Source of the DNA: Podaxis mareebaensis
Taxonomy: Eukaryota > Basidiomycota > Agaricomycetes > Agaricales > Agaricaceae
DNA: 64,000 nucleotides
Assembly (NCBI GenBank): GCA_018524725.1
Contig: JAEUWP010000188.1
Span: 1 to 64,000 of the forward strand
Reading direction: 5' to 3'
Shown here: in pieces, positions 1 through 10,289 of the stretch
How the letters are laid out: every line of letters starts with the position of its first letter
Position numbering within the stretch: the stretch's first letter is position 1
Translations under genes and position numbers: made by a program
The notes under the pieces: generated by a model
The model's input: only the letters and a program-made list of their open reading frames with translations
What the model was told of the DNA's origin: nothing
The model's database searches: none

Positions 1-1726
1 CAGGAGTTGGCCTGAATAAAAGCATATAAGATCGGTGGGTCACTTACTAGTGCCTTATTGACCTTATTTAGATGAATGAGGAAATGATGTTTTTCCTGAT
101 GTTGGAGAAGTTAGATATACCTCATAACAAACACAGCCAAAGGCCCACACATTACCAGCCCAACTTGAGCAAGCACCATCCAACAACTCAGGAGCTGTCC
201 AGCCTATTGAGAAGACAGATTCATGACTCATCAGGTTTGTAAATCCCAGTGTCCTATCAGATCTGATGACTGAGATTCTGAAATCTGTTATCTTAGCTCT
301 TCTGGAATCAGATACAAGGTCATTCAGCTATATAAGTCAAGAAATAGTGAGTAGAAGGGTGTGAATAAGATGAAAGAGAATAGGTATACCCCTTTCAGGT
401 CACTGTGGACGATGTTGACATCTTCATTGTGTAAGTAACTCAAACCATTCACAATGTCATGAATCTAGCCATTACTCAGATAAATGAAGCCAAGGCAGTT
501 AGAAGTGAACCAGTGGTTTGTGAGGAACTCCAGGGTTCTCTTCCAGATATGCAATGATGTTACCATTGTCCATCCAAGGAGATACAAGACAGACCTGATC
601 TTGAGCTTTATCAAGGTAAAATATCCCATAAAAAGGTGATATGTTAGGGTGGTGAAGCTGTCCCCACATAATTGCTTCCTTGGCATAGACCTAGTCATAG
701 GGAAATTGAGCTCTTAGATGATCAAAAGCAGAGATAAATCCTAGAGAGAACCTTGAGTTTGGCATCCATTAACCTATTGATATACACCTTCACCACTTTC
801 AAGCAGAGTTTCACATCACTGTAACATCCTTTGTGTATGTCACAGAATCCTCCACTATTTTCATAGGACTCATTGCTTATACCCTCCAATATGTACCAAC
901 AAGGGTAGAGCATTGAATTCTCAGCAAGTTTGCAGAATGCTATAAAAGTATACTTCTGAAGCCAGAGTTTTGAGGTCTGCAGTGGTTGTGAGAGCAACTA
1001 CCATAGCAAAAAATCATCAATTATCTGATCAGGGGCAGGTAGACCTGATGCCAAACACTCACTGCATACAAGATGTCAATCAGTGATTGGGCATCACCAC
1101 CCCTCAATCCTTGGAGAACTTCCTGTTTTTCGTGAGTGCTCAGAATGCTTGCAAGCTTATCCAAGAGGTCATTCTGGTATTGTGATCTAGGATCATTCAC
1201 ATGAGCTATAAGCACTTGAACTCCATGAGTACCAGATAAGAACAGAAGCTAGTTGTCAGTGGCTTCTGGGCCTCTCAGCCTCCTACCCTCCCCCAGACAG
1301 TGAGAAGTCAAACAGGGAAAAGGAGCCACAGGAACTAAAATGGGGCTTGTAGTGAAAATGGAATGTGATAATCACCTTTTGCTTGTTCAATGTCAATTCT
1401 GTGGTACCTTCAGAGTCCCCATTGCTGTTCAGTGGGTTAGCAGCCCTATGTGATGATCATGGGACTAGGCATGATAGTATAACAGCCTGAATGCACCTCG
1501 ATACAAGAGCTTGAATCAGTTTAATGGGATGTATGGACACATCTCTAGTATTACTCTCTGCCTCTGCTTTCCTCTTGTTAACTTCCTGTAACTCATCTTG
1601 AACTATTCTTGGACTCAGTCTATTTCTAGCTCTTAGTCTATTTCTATTCCTGTCTTGTCTCCACTCTGTAGTTACATGTCTCTGATTGACTATTGGACCT
1701 AGCACTACATTGTCATAGTTTTCCAA
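1..1726 (-). pseudogene. TKL-type protein kinase copy, left-truncated, probably catalytically dead
   Basis: This is a paralogue of the kinase at 7447-9480, and its kinase domain runs off the left edge. Visible in order on the minus strand: a distinct N-terminal exon (1726 to about 1499), a small helical module with LQGLRGGDAQSLIDILYAV (about 1180-1060), the glycine loop and VAIK-like strand (GGFCDIHKG, LCLKVVKVY; about 850-780), the HPNISPFYG strand (about 640), catalytic-loop HSDLKG (about 395) and WTAPELLDG. The DFG motif reads DFR (codon 277-279) and the conserved AGDVW of helix F reads AGNVW, so phosphotransfer is doubtful. Most exons are still open. One donor near 505-520 that is GTAAGT in the paralogue no longer fits consensus, and another has become GTGCAT from GTGCGT. 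The whole copy lies in CpG-depleted DNA. It may be a decaying gene or an expressed pseudokinase. Confidence 0.6.
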
Positions 1727-2943
1727 TTAGGACCATAGATGTAGAGCTTAAATAGCCACCCATGTACTGGAAGTGCAAGCTTCTAATATTCTCAAATCAT
1801 ATCAGTGTTTCTTACTCTTACAATTGATGTTAGTCAACAATCAGTGTGGTAGTAAACTCTCTATTGGTCATATTCTCAACCAATAGAAGTTTGACTTCTG
1901 AGTGTGCTTAATTGGACACTTGCCTCACCACCTACTTACCATCATCCATCTTGGTAGATCCTAGTACTTGTGAGCCATCTACTGAGATAGCTGCCCCCTA
2001 GCTTAAGCATAGGTGACTGGTGACAAGGAACACCCTAATATGTGCTCTATCTTCTTGCTGCATGAGAGCTCTACCTGCTTCAACAGGATAACTGGTGTAA
2101 CAGCTAAACCTCTGGAGAGGCCTGTGACTTTACAAGTTGTATCCCTCCTAGTGGCAGTCCCTGCAAGATCTCCAACCAGCCTCTAGTTCACTTGTGAACA
2201 GACAGGTGTTCTGCTTAGGAACTTAATAGTGTCAGGTTGTCTTAGGACAGTATCTCTCTGCATTGGCATAACATCCATACCATGCCCAAGTAACAGCTGT
2301 GCTTCACATAAATGTCCAAGAGACACATTGTATATATGCATGACACATACTCACATATTGTATGTGTCATCTCACCAAATATAAAGGAGTTGTAGAAAAT
2401 GACAAGGGAGTTGAAGTTATTTTATTTATAAATAATACATATTAATACTAATTCTTACTCAAGCTAAGTAGCCAAGGGAAGGCACATCAAAGTCACTTTA
2501 AATTAACCTGGCTTGGTGATTTCTTTTTCAACTGAGGGGAAAACAAGTACTTCAGGGAAGCAGATCCGAGGTGTGGGGGGAAGGTGATGAGGCAGGACGA
2601 AAGGCAATCTGATCAGGGTCATGCATAGGTTGCGTTATTTACAAATGTCTAACCAGTTGCCACTTCGGGTCAAATCCTCTGATGTGTGACAAGGTCCCTC
2701 ATCTCGGAAAAAGCCTTGTGTCAAGTGTCGTGAGACCTCACTGGGCGGAGTTTGAAAAGGACCACGGGACCAGTGGTCACGGGGACGGTGGTGCAGCTGC
2801 AGAATGATTTGAACGCAGACTAATGCTACCTGGTTACAATGAGGACACGTCATTCATCAATCATACGAGTGAAATATCAATGATATACCTAGTAAAATAA
2901 AGTACACGAATACCACACTGCTAATTTCTCACGCACAAAATAT
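1727..2943. other. Intergenic stretch, no gene recognised
   Basis: It lies between the truncated TKL copy and the 3' end of the next kinase. The first 840 bases belong to the CpG-depleted block and hold an 11-bp inverted repeat (2340-2370) and an AT-rich stretch at 2410-2450. The remainder has ordinary composition. No ORF with family-like sequence was seen. Confidence 0.6.
2340..2370. repeat. Perfect 11-bp inverted repeat (hairpin)
   Basis: ATGACACATAC (2340-2350) and its exact reverse complement GTATGTGTCAT (2360-2370) are separated by nine bases. The element lies inside the CpG-depleted block. It could be a transcript hairpin or a remnant of a mobile-element end. Confidence 0.8.
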
Positions 2944-4865
2944 CTATGACTCGTCCCGGCGCGGCCCTTCTGGCCCAGTACTAAGACCTGTCATGCCACA
3001 TCCCTCCGGTATCTGAGTTGCTATCACGTCGGGTCCAATTCGGTTCCGAACGTTTCTGACGATTCTGGCCAGCTGCGGCCGCGCTCGTTTGTCTTTCGCC
3101 TGTAACGGAGGCAACCTCTCTTTACCCATGTGCTCCCATTCCTTCCTGATAAACTCTCGTGCAAGTACTCGAGGAAATTCGTCGTCTGTGCTGGAAGCCT
3201 GCACTTTAGCAGCGGGTTGTTGGTCGGCTACTTTGATTACAATCTGCGGTGGGGGAGTTAAAACGTCTTCAATACCCTGGCAGATAAGACGAATATCCGG
3301 GCGTTCTGACGGATCATAATCTAACATCATTCCAACAACTTCAGTTAGAAAAGGTGGGAAATAGTGGGGAGACACCGGAGGAAGCGGCGGCTTCTCTTTT
3401 CGCACTACCCTTTTCAAGCATATGTCAACCAAGTTTCCACTAGAGAAAGGTGGCTGTCCGATATACATCTATCACACTCCCTCTGTCAGTCACCTGCAAG
3501 GGTGCGCCATGTACTCACGTACCTCAAGTATCGTAATCCCCAGAGCAAATATATCTGTTTTGAGTAGGTCAAGTCGGCCATGGTCTGGTGGCGCCAGGAT
3601 CTCTGGAGCCATCCAAGCGGCCGTGCCAACCGCATGTTCGCGAGATCGTTGTGACAGTTCCGGTATTGAGGATAACCCGAAATCAGAGAGGCCGCAAACT
3701 AGATCGTCCTTAACCAGGACATTGGAACCCTTGATATCCCGATGAGCAATGGGAGGCTGGCAGTTGTGTAAGTATTCCAAGCCCTTCACAATATGCCACA
3801 CGGGAGTCAAACGGTTAACATCGGGATAGCACTTGAGAAACTCGATAATGTTCCCGTATTTCATGTATGGTGTTACAAGACCGTATAACCAGTCTCGATC
3901 ACTACAGCTGACACCCAGAAAAGGAATGATATTGGGATGGCGAAACTGTCGGTATAGTACGGCCTCGCGCAGGATCTGCAGTACATGTTCAGCAACGCGT
4001 CGCGAGAAACAAAACAACTACCAGACGAATGAACCTACTTCCGCCCTGTCAAGTTGGGACTTTAGGATCCGCGGTTTCTTGATGACCACTCTCAAAGTAC
4101 CAAGCGTACCGAGATACAAGTCCTTTGACAAAAGCGTCAATGTTGAGTAACATTATGGTCGAGGCATCATACCGAAAAGGCTGAAAGGTAGAAGGGCTCG
4201 AGCTCTTTGAGCTCGTACAGGAGAAGCGAAGGTGGGACTCCAGCGCAGTGCCGCAAAAACTTCAAAGCCTCTTTCCGACAGGTTCTAGACAACATGGGGC
4301 CATCCAGCATCTGACCAAGTAAGCACAAGGGAAATGCTGACGCCAGGCGGAAGTCTCACATTTAGCGCAAGTTCAGCCAAGCAGTCGCGAAGCGCAGGAT
4401 CTGTGGCGGAGTACAGGGCGTCGTATAAGCGATCTCCAGCAGCATGGGTGGTCAGGATGTCACAAAGTCGAGTAGCGGTGAGGTTATGGAAGGGGGAAGA
4501 GTTCTCCGGCAGAGAATCAAGAAACATGAGTCGTGAGGTATTAGGCGTAATTAAGACGAAGCTGGTGACTGGGGACCATCGAATATTGAATTCGATGCGG
4601 GCTTGAGGGTGGAATAATGAATTGAGTCGATATAATGTCGCCGGTAAGTCCTTCAATAGTTGGGCAATACTGACAATGATTCCATCGATATCACTGGGGG
4701 GAAAGTCCGTAGACGGCGAGTAAATTATGGGTAGCAAGCTTACGTGTCAGTGGTTGTGAGAAGCTGGCTCAGCAGTGAGAGAAACAGGGGTGCCTTAACA
4801 CCCAAGTGGAGTATTGTCTCCGAGAGGACGTGTTCCAAAGGTCCCGACTGCAGTCGAGATGCCAT
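2944..4865 (-). CDS. TKL-family Ser/Thr protein kinase with helical N-terminal region
   Basis: The kinase part is clear: HPNIIPFLGV, catalytic loop HRDIKGSN, SDFGLSS, AAWMAPEIL, then the C-lobe (DYDPSERPDI) and a basic tail ending RRDES. The glycine-loop/VAIK part (LYLGTLRVVIKK) is in an exon near 4030-4106. All catalytic residues I can see are present, so it should be an active TKL kinase. Upstream, 4285-4865 encodes a helical leucine-rich region without a recognised domain. Introns are proposed at about 3469-3508, 3970-4030, 4107-4170 and 4692-4740. Two weak points: coding-like sequence extends to about 4961 without an ATG, so the start at 4865 is only the first in-frame ATG, and I could not find a clean splice joining the helical part to the linker near 4270-4300. 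The gene may be two models or may carry a lesion there. Confidence 0.7.
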
Positions 4866-5878
4866 GGACTCAAGTGACAGTTTAAAGGCTACCGATTGTG
4901 GAGTGAAGGCAAGAAAGAGCGTTTGGATATCACGGTGGAAGACGGGGCAGGAATGTAGCAAAGGGGCAACAGGGCCATATCATTTCCTCAAGTCCAGCCG
5001 CTTCTCAAATGAGGCTTGTGTAAGCAGCGGAGCTCAAAACGAAGCAGCTGGTTGCGCACCCATAAATATCTCGGTATAATGATGCACGCACATAAGAAGG
5101 AATATGTATCAGACATTTATATGAAGTTTTGAACATGTTATATAGAATGTGGAACAAGATACGAGTGTTCATCCGAACCGCGGTAACATCCGGACTGCGG
5201 TGCGTTCATAACTGTCCATCGTACCTCGAATTTGTCGTGATACTATGGGTTGCCCCTAGGTCGAACATTCGAACGGTCACACCAGTCACTGATTTCTTAG
5301 GCAGCGAACTTTCGGCTAGCGTGACTTCGAGTGACTTTCAGGCCCCTCAACGCCCCCCGACCACTCAGAAAAATAGAAAAAGAGGCTCGCACGATGTTTT
5401 TGGATTACTAGAAGATGCTCCATGTCAACCAAGCGTGACAAAAACCTTCTCCTGCTGGCATCCCATCAAACTTCGAAACTCCTCAGATGTTGGATTGATA
5501 TGGGCATGTCACACGCACGTCACACTGTGTCAAGTGACGGTAAATCCATTGACACCCTCAGGCAGTGGAAGTGGAATAGCATTCTAATCTTACGGATACC
5601 TTCTAATTTAATACCATATTCTTGTGCAGGATACAATTTACTATAAATATGCATTTTTTTTGACATTTGTCGCCAAAACGCAGCCAGAAAAAAAATCTTA
5701 TTCTGCTGTGTCAAGTGACGGGTCGATCACTGTAGTACGTAAAATTGCTTTTTTCCCCCACCCCCTGACCCAAGTCCTAACTAGAGATACTGGTTTCGTT
5801 CGCGGAACTAGTAACACACAACAGCATGCCGAGTGAATGCGACTATCAATAGCGGCGTCTTGGTAAAGGCCCATAACA
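4866..5878. other. Intergenic stretch with a 16-bp direct repeat
   Basis: It contains part of the possible 5' extension of the kinase to its left (to about 4961) and then about 900 bases with no recognisable coding sequence. CTGTGTCAAGTGACGG occurs twice, near 5525 and 5706, about 181 bases apart. Small ORFs here have no family-like features. Confidence 0.5.
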
Positions 5879-7523
5879 TTAGAGCTAAAGAAGAAAAAAG
5901 AATAGGCATCAGCCACGAATAAAATGCCAGGTCAAAATACATACATCGTTGAGAACTTGCCCGACTGCTACCAAGTCAATATTGGTGTCTGAATGCCTTC
6001 TCATCGCATTCCGGAAACCTGAAATCCCATCCTCATGTAAAGCGTAAGTTCGGACCTCTTTCTGGCGCATTCCGAGACCCTTCGGTTCAAGCTCTCGTGC
6101 GATTTGCTGGACTGTTGGTCGATCTTTTGGTTCCGACGCCCAGCAACGCTCCATCAATTCCCACATTTCGTCATCAATTCGATCCAGTTCCTCTACTGGG
6201 CTCCCACCTGGGCGAGTTGGCAAGCGACATCTGATAAGTTGAATGATCACAGCAGTGTCATTGGCATATTCGTGGTAGGGCACCAATCGCGTGATAATCT
6301 GGTCATATCACAGGGCTTAGAATGATCAATATGAGAGGTATCAAGTCATACCTGATAGCAGATGGATCCTAAAGCCCAGATGTCACTAGCCTTGCTAGGC
6401 CTTGCACCTTCCACTAAAAGTTCAGGAGCAGCAAAGCGGAGAGCAACACTGGTTATGCCCCCTGACAACACGTCATCAACGGCCACTGTAGAGACTCCGA
6501 AATCAGCAATGCAAGCTCTCCCAATATTGTTCACAAGTATGTCATTCTGCACAGTATAACATTCAGAAGACAAACGACAAGAGAGAGAATCGAGTGATCA
6601 TACCCCTTTGAGCGCGCCATGTATGATATCTTCACCATGCAGATACTCAAGACCACTGATGACATCATAGATCTAAAGGGACGTTGACAATCATGTCATC
6701 GCCGAAAAGGGAGATGCTCACGAAAGGCTTGCGAGGCATAGAAGGATTTCTCTCCAAAAATGAGGCTAGGTTGCTATTCTCCATCCAAGGAGACACAAGA
6801 CAGACTCGTCTGTGACTCTCACCCAAGAAACAAATGCCATAAAAAGGCAATATGTTAGGATGGCGAAGCTGCGACCAAAGAATTGCTTCTTTGGCGAAAA
6901 TCTAGTCGTAGTCGTATTAGTAGAAGGAAAGCCAAAATAGTAAGCAGTCACTAGACCATGGAAAAGGTATCCTTGTTCCACTTTTGGTATATGCGGGGAA
7001 CCTTCAAGCACAGATTCTGGTCGCCATGATGACTTCTATAGATGTCACTGAAGGCCCCGACGTCTACTGGTAAACCAACAGGGTTGATATCCTTCAGTAT
7101 GCAACATCGAGGATACAAGTCTGAGGCCGCAGACAGCCTATACAACGCAATGATGGTGTTCTTCCGAAGTCGAGAGGATATAGAGCCTGGTTGGAGGATT
7201 ACCTATGCGAGGAAAATTAACGAATGCATGCCAAAATTAGGGAATCAATGGCTCACCAAGTACAAGAAATCTAACATTAACTGTGCACGATCATTTTTTA
7301 GTCCTAGCAACGCCTGTCTCTTTAGTGGGTCGCCCAACACATGCGAGAGTACCGCTTTGAGGCGATCATTCAGTAAAATGGGGGAATCGTGAATCTCTGT
7401 TATCGAGGGTTCTGGATGGGAATGATTCAGTAAGTTGGAATGGCAGTCAGTGGGGTTCGTACTGATGTCGGGGAAGCTTCCACCGGTATGGATCTTTGAA
7501 GTGTGAACTAATGGAAAGATCAT
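5879..7523 (-). CDS. TKL-family probable pseudokinase (catalytic Asp replaced by Ala)
   Basis: It has the same layout as the neighbour at 7447-9480: a linker, the helical module (RLKAVLSHVLGD, LLGLKNDRAQLMLDFLYL; about 7370-7245), a YPRCCILK segment, glycine loop GAFSDIYRS, LCLKV lysine, HPNILPFYGICFLGE, VSPWME, catalytic loop, IADFGVSTV, FAAPELL, SDIWALG and C-lobe (RCWASEPKDRPT). The catalytic loop reads HGALKG instead of HGDLKG: the Ala codon GCG lies at 6613-6615, so the proton-acceptor Asp is missing. DFG and the ATP lysine remain, so nucleotide binding is possible while catalysis is unlikely. A final intron (GTATGT..CTTCTTTAG) leaves a tiny last exon ending at 5879. The only in-frame ATG before the helical module is at 7523, and this frame is continuous with the upstream kinase ORF, so it may be the second half of a fused protein. 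Confidence 0.7.
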
Positions 7524-9480
7524 TGAACCCAATAGGCCACGTACTTTTTCGAGTATTCGCTGAACGTGAACCAAGTCAATTGTCACATCTGGATTGTTCC
7601 CCATGATGCTCCGGAAATGTTCAACTTCGCATGCTACACGATCTGATGTCTCATCATTGCGTTGTCCTACCAATCCCATACATTCGAGCTTCTGCAATAT
7701 TTGCTGAGACGTTGGTCGTTCCTCAGCATCGATTGACCAACACTGGTTTAGCAATATCCACATTCCCTCGTCGACCTTGTCTACAGGGTCTGTTCCAAGG
7801 TCGCCCTCAGGATGGGCTGGTAATCGACGTCGATACAGCTTCGCAAGGATCTGATAAGGAGTAGAGCACGCATGAAACGGCACCCGTCGGGATAGAATCT
7901 GTTGAAGTACGTTGAGCAACGCCAATGTTTGAGAAGTTAGACATACTTCATAACAAACACATCCAAAAGCCCACACATCCCCGGCTCGACTTGGGCGAGC
8001 ATCATCTTCCAGCAACTCAGGAGCAGTCCATCGTACTGAGTAGATGGATTCACGGCTCGTCTGGTTCGTGAATCCTAGTGTTTTATCGGACCGGATGACT
8101 GAAATACCAAAATCTGTTATCATGGCTCTTCCGGAATCGGACACCAGGATGTTCAGCTATGTGAGGTGAAATAGCCATGAGCGGGAATATATGAATGATA
8201 TAAGAGGAAACAAGTCTTACCCCTTTGAGATCACCGTGAACGACACCAACACTTTCATCATGCAAATAATTCAAGCCTTTGGCGATGTCAAGAATCTAGC
8301 GCGTGTTCAGATAATGAGGCGAAAGACAATTGGAAGCGGTAAACTTACGAATGGTTTGCGAGGAACTTCGGGGTTATCCTTCAGGTACGCGACGATATTG
8401 CCGTTGTTCATCCAAGGAGACACAAGACATATCCGATCTCGTGCTCTTCCAAGGTAAAATATCCCGTAGAAAGGCACTATGTTGGGATGACGAAGTTGTC
8501 CCCATAGAATTGCTTCCTTGGCGTAGAGCTAGTAATAAGACGATTGAGTTCTCGGACAATCGAAATTAAGATGAAGTCCTGGAGAACCTTCAGCATGCCA
8601 TCCATCGGCTTGTCTAGATACACCTTTACAACCTTCAGGCAGAGCTTCAGATTACCATGACGTCCTTTGTGTACGTCACAGAATCCTCCACCATCTTCAT
8701 GAGACTCGCACTCTACACCCTCCAACACATACCAATGAGGGTAGAGCATTGAGTACTCGGAAATTTTGCGGAGTGCCATGAGAATATGCTTGCGAAGCCA
8801 AGGTTTTGTGGTATGTAGTGGTCGTGACAGTAACTACCGAGACGCAAAGACCCAATAGTTGTACTGAGAGTAGGTAAGTTTGACACTAAATGCTCACCAA
8901 GTACAAGAAGTCAATCAGTGATTGGGCATCACCGCCTTTCAATCCTTGTAGAACCTCCCGTTTTTCAGGAGTGCTCAAAATGTTTGCAAGCGTATCCAAG
9001 AGGTTATCAGGTATTGTGGTCTAGGACAATTGACATGAGCGCTTCGAATTCTATGAAGGTTAAGTGCGAATTGAACCCAGCTGCCAGGCAACTCCTGAGC
9101 TTCTCAGCCTCATTCTCCTGACAGTACCGGGTATGAAGGGGAAAGTAAAGAAAGGGAGGATAGAAGGAAAAATGGGCTCGCGATAACAGTAGGAACGTAA
9201 CATTTGGTACCTTTTGTCCATCCTGCATCGACTGCGTGGGAACCGCCTTTCCTGCCTCATGTGTGAGGTCGATTTGTTTTGATTTTCCTTCACCTGCAGG
9301 AATTATCGGGTGTTGAATCTCGGGGCTCCCATTCCCGTTTAGTGGGCTGGCAGGCCTATGCGCTTATGAGGGGGCTAGGTTTAATAGTGTGGTGTCCCTC
9401 ACGCACCTGAGTGCAGCCTCTAGGATCAGTCTAAGAGCATTATCTAGGTCCTGATGGCATTGCTCGCATTCAAGTTCCAT
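7447..9480 (-). CDS. TKL-family protein kinase, intact catalytic motifs
   Basis: The first exon (MELECEQCHQDLDNALRLIL, 9480-9408) ends at GTGCGT. The next exons give a polar linker, then the helical module (ILSTPEKREVLQGLKGGDAQ, about 8995-8900), YPHWYVLEG, glycine loop GGFCDVHKG, LCLKVVKVYL, HPNIVPFYG, LVSPWM, catalytic loop HGDLKG, ITDFGIS, RWTAPELL, AGDVWAFG and the C-lobe to VQRILEK. All key residues are present. A GTACGT donor at 7544 sits at the position where relatives (5879 and 60391 genes) have their last intron. Splicing to the CAG at 7462 gives a short terminal exon ending in TGA at 7447. Alternatively, splicing to 7494 or reading straight through keeps the frame open into the downstream pseudokinase unit. 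The function is unknown, but such kinases form large families in agaricomycetes. Confidence 0.75.
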
Positions 9481-10289
9481 CTGGTTTCCGCGAGCTTAAA
9501 GACGCATGAGCGATGGAAGGACGAAAGCCGCCAAGTCTACTTACACAGTTGAGCCGCGACGTTCGTCCCTGACCATTTTTGAAGTCGTTCAAGTACTTTT
9601 TTCAGTACCCTGTAATCGATTCGTGTCATTCGACCCACGTTAGACACCCAATTGACGGGGCTTACACAGCACTTCTCTCAATGCCCTCTTGTATTGCAGC
9701 ACTTGAGTATTGAACTTCTGCCTCCATTATTTCTGATAGCAGTCGAAAGCTCTTTGACCTGAGTAGGGCCACACTCTTCTGCGCAATCGGTCAGAACATG
9801 CTTTCAATCGTGCTCTAAGGCGATATTGGGGTCACCTTGCCCGTCGTTACACTTGCACAACATTTTGCGACCTCATGGACCAAATCATCTGCGAACGGAA
9901 TCAGTCGGAAATAATTTGCAGGAATCGGACAGAGGTACCAATGTCTTGTGTTGTAGACATGGGAAAGAGTGAAAGAGAAGCGTGGGTGTCTCATAGACTG
10001 ATGATTGGCTGATGGCTGACAACCACTCTGGATATCACCGATGAAAGACGCCTATAGGCGCTTGAGATATGGGTGTACATATGCAAATTCCGCGGAGCCT
10101 GAGAGACAATTGTACAAGGCCGCCAGGGTGATTCGCGCATCTGCACACGAGTATATTCATACACAAGCCGCAGAAACAAAACACAATAATTCAAACTAAG
10201 GCAAATCGAAGTCAAAATGAAAGTAATCATGACAGAAAGTACAAGAACTACCTAAGAAGAATAATTCCAACCCCCACACACCCTCGAGC
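9481..10289. other. Intergenic stretch between kinase 5' end and SPC2 3' end
   Basis: It holds the presumed promoter of the kinase starting at 9480 and the 3' region of SPC2. No ORF with family-like features, no tRNA and no clear repeat were seen. Confidence 0.5.

Larger units (their letters stand above)
1..2566. other. CpG-depleted block
   Basis: Reading every line, I find CpG only at 33, 410, 1131 and 1499 before position 2567. The homologous DNA around 8041-8100 has at least five CpG in 60 bases. Differences from the paralogue include CpG to TpG/CpA changes. This fits cytosine methylation followed by deamination, as reported for repeats in several basidiomycetes. The right boundary is sharp, with normal CpG from about 2567. 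Confidence 0.85.

Noticed and set aside
5129..5587. 152-codon plus-strand ORF between kinase genes
   Set aside because: Composition looks random, and it contains part of the 16-bp repeat; no domain is recognisable.
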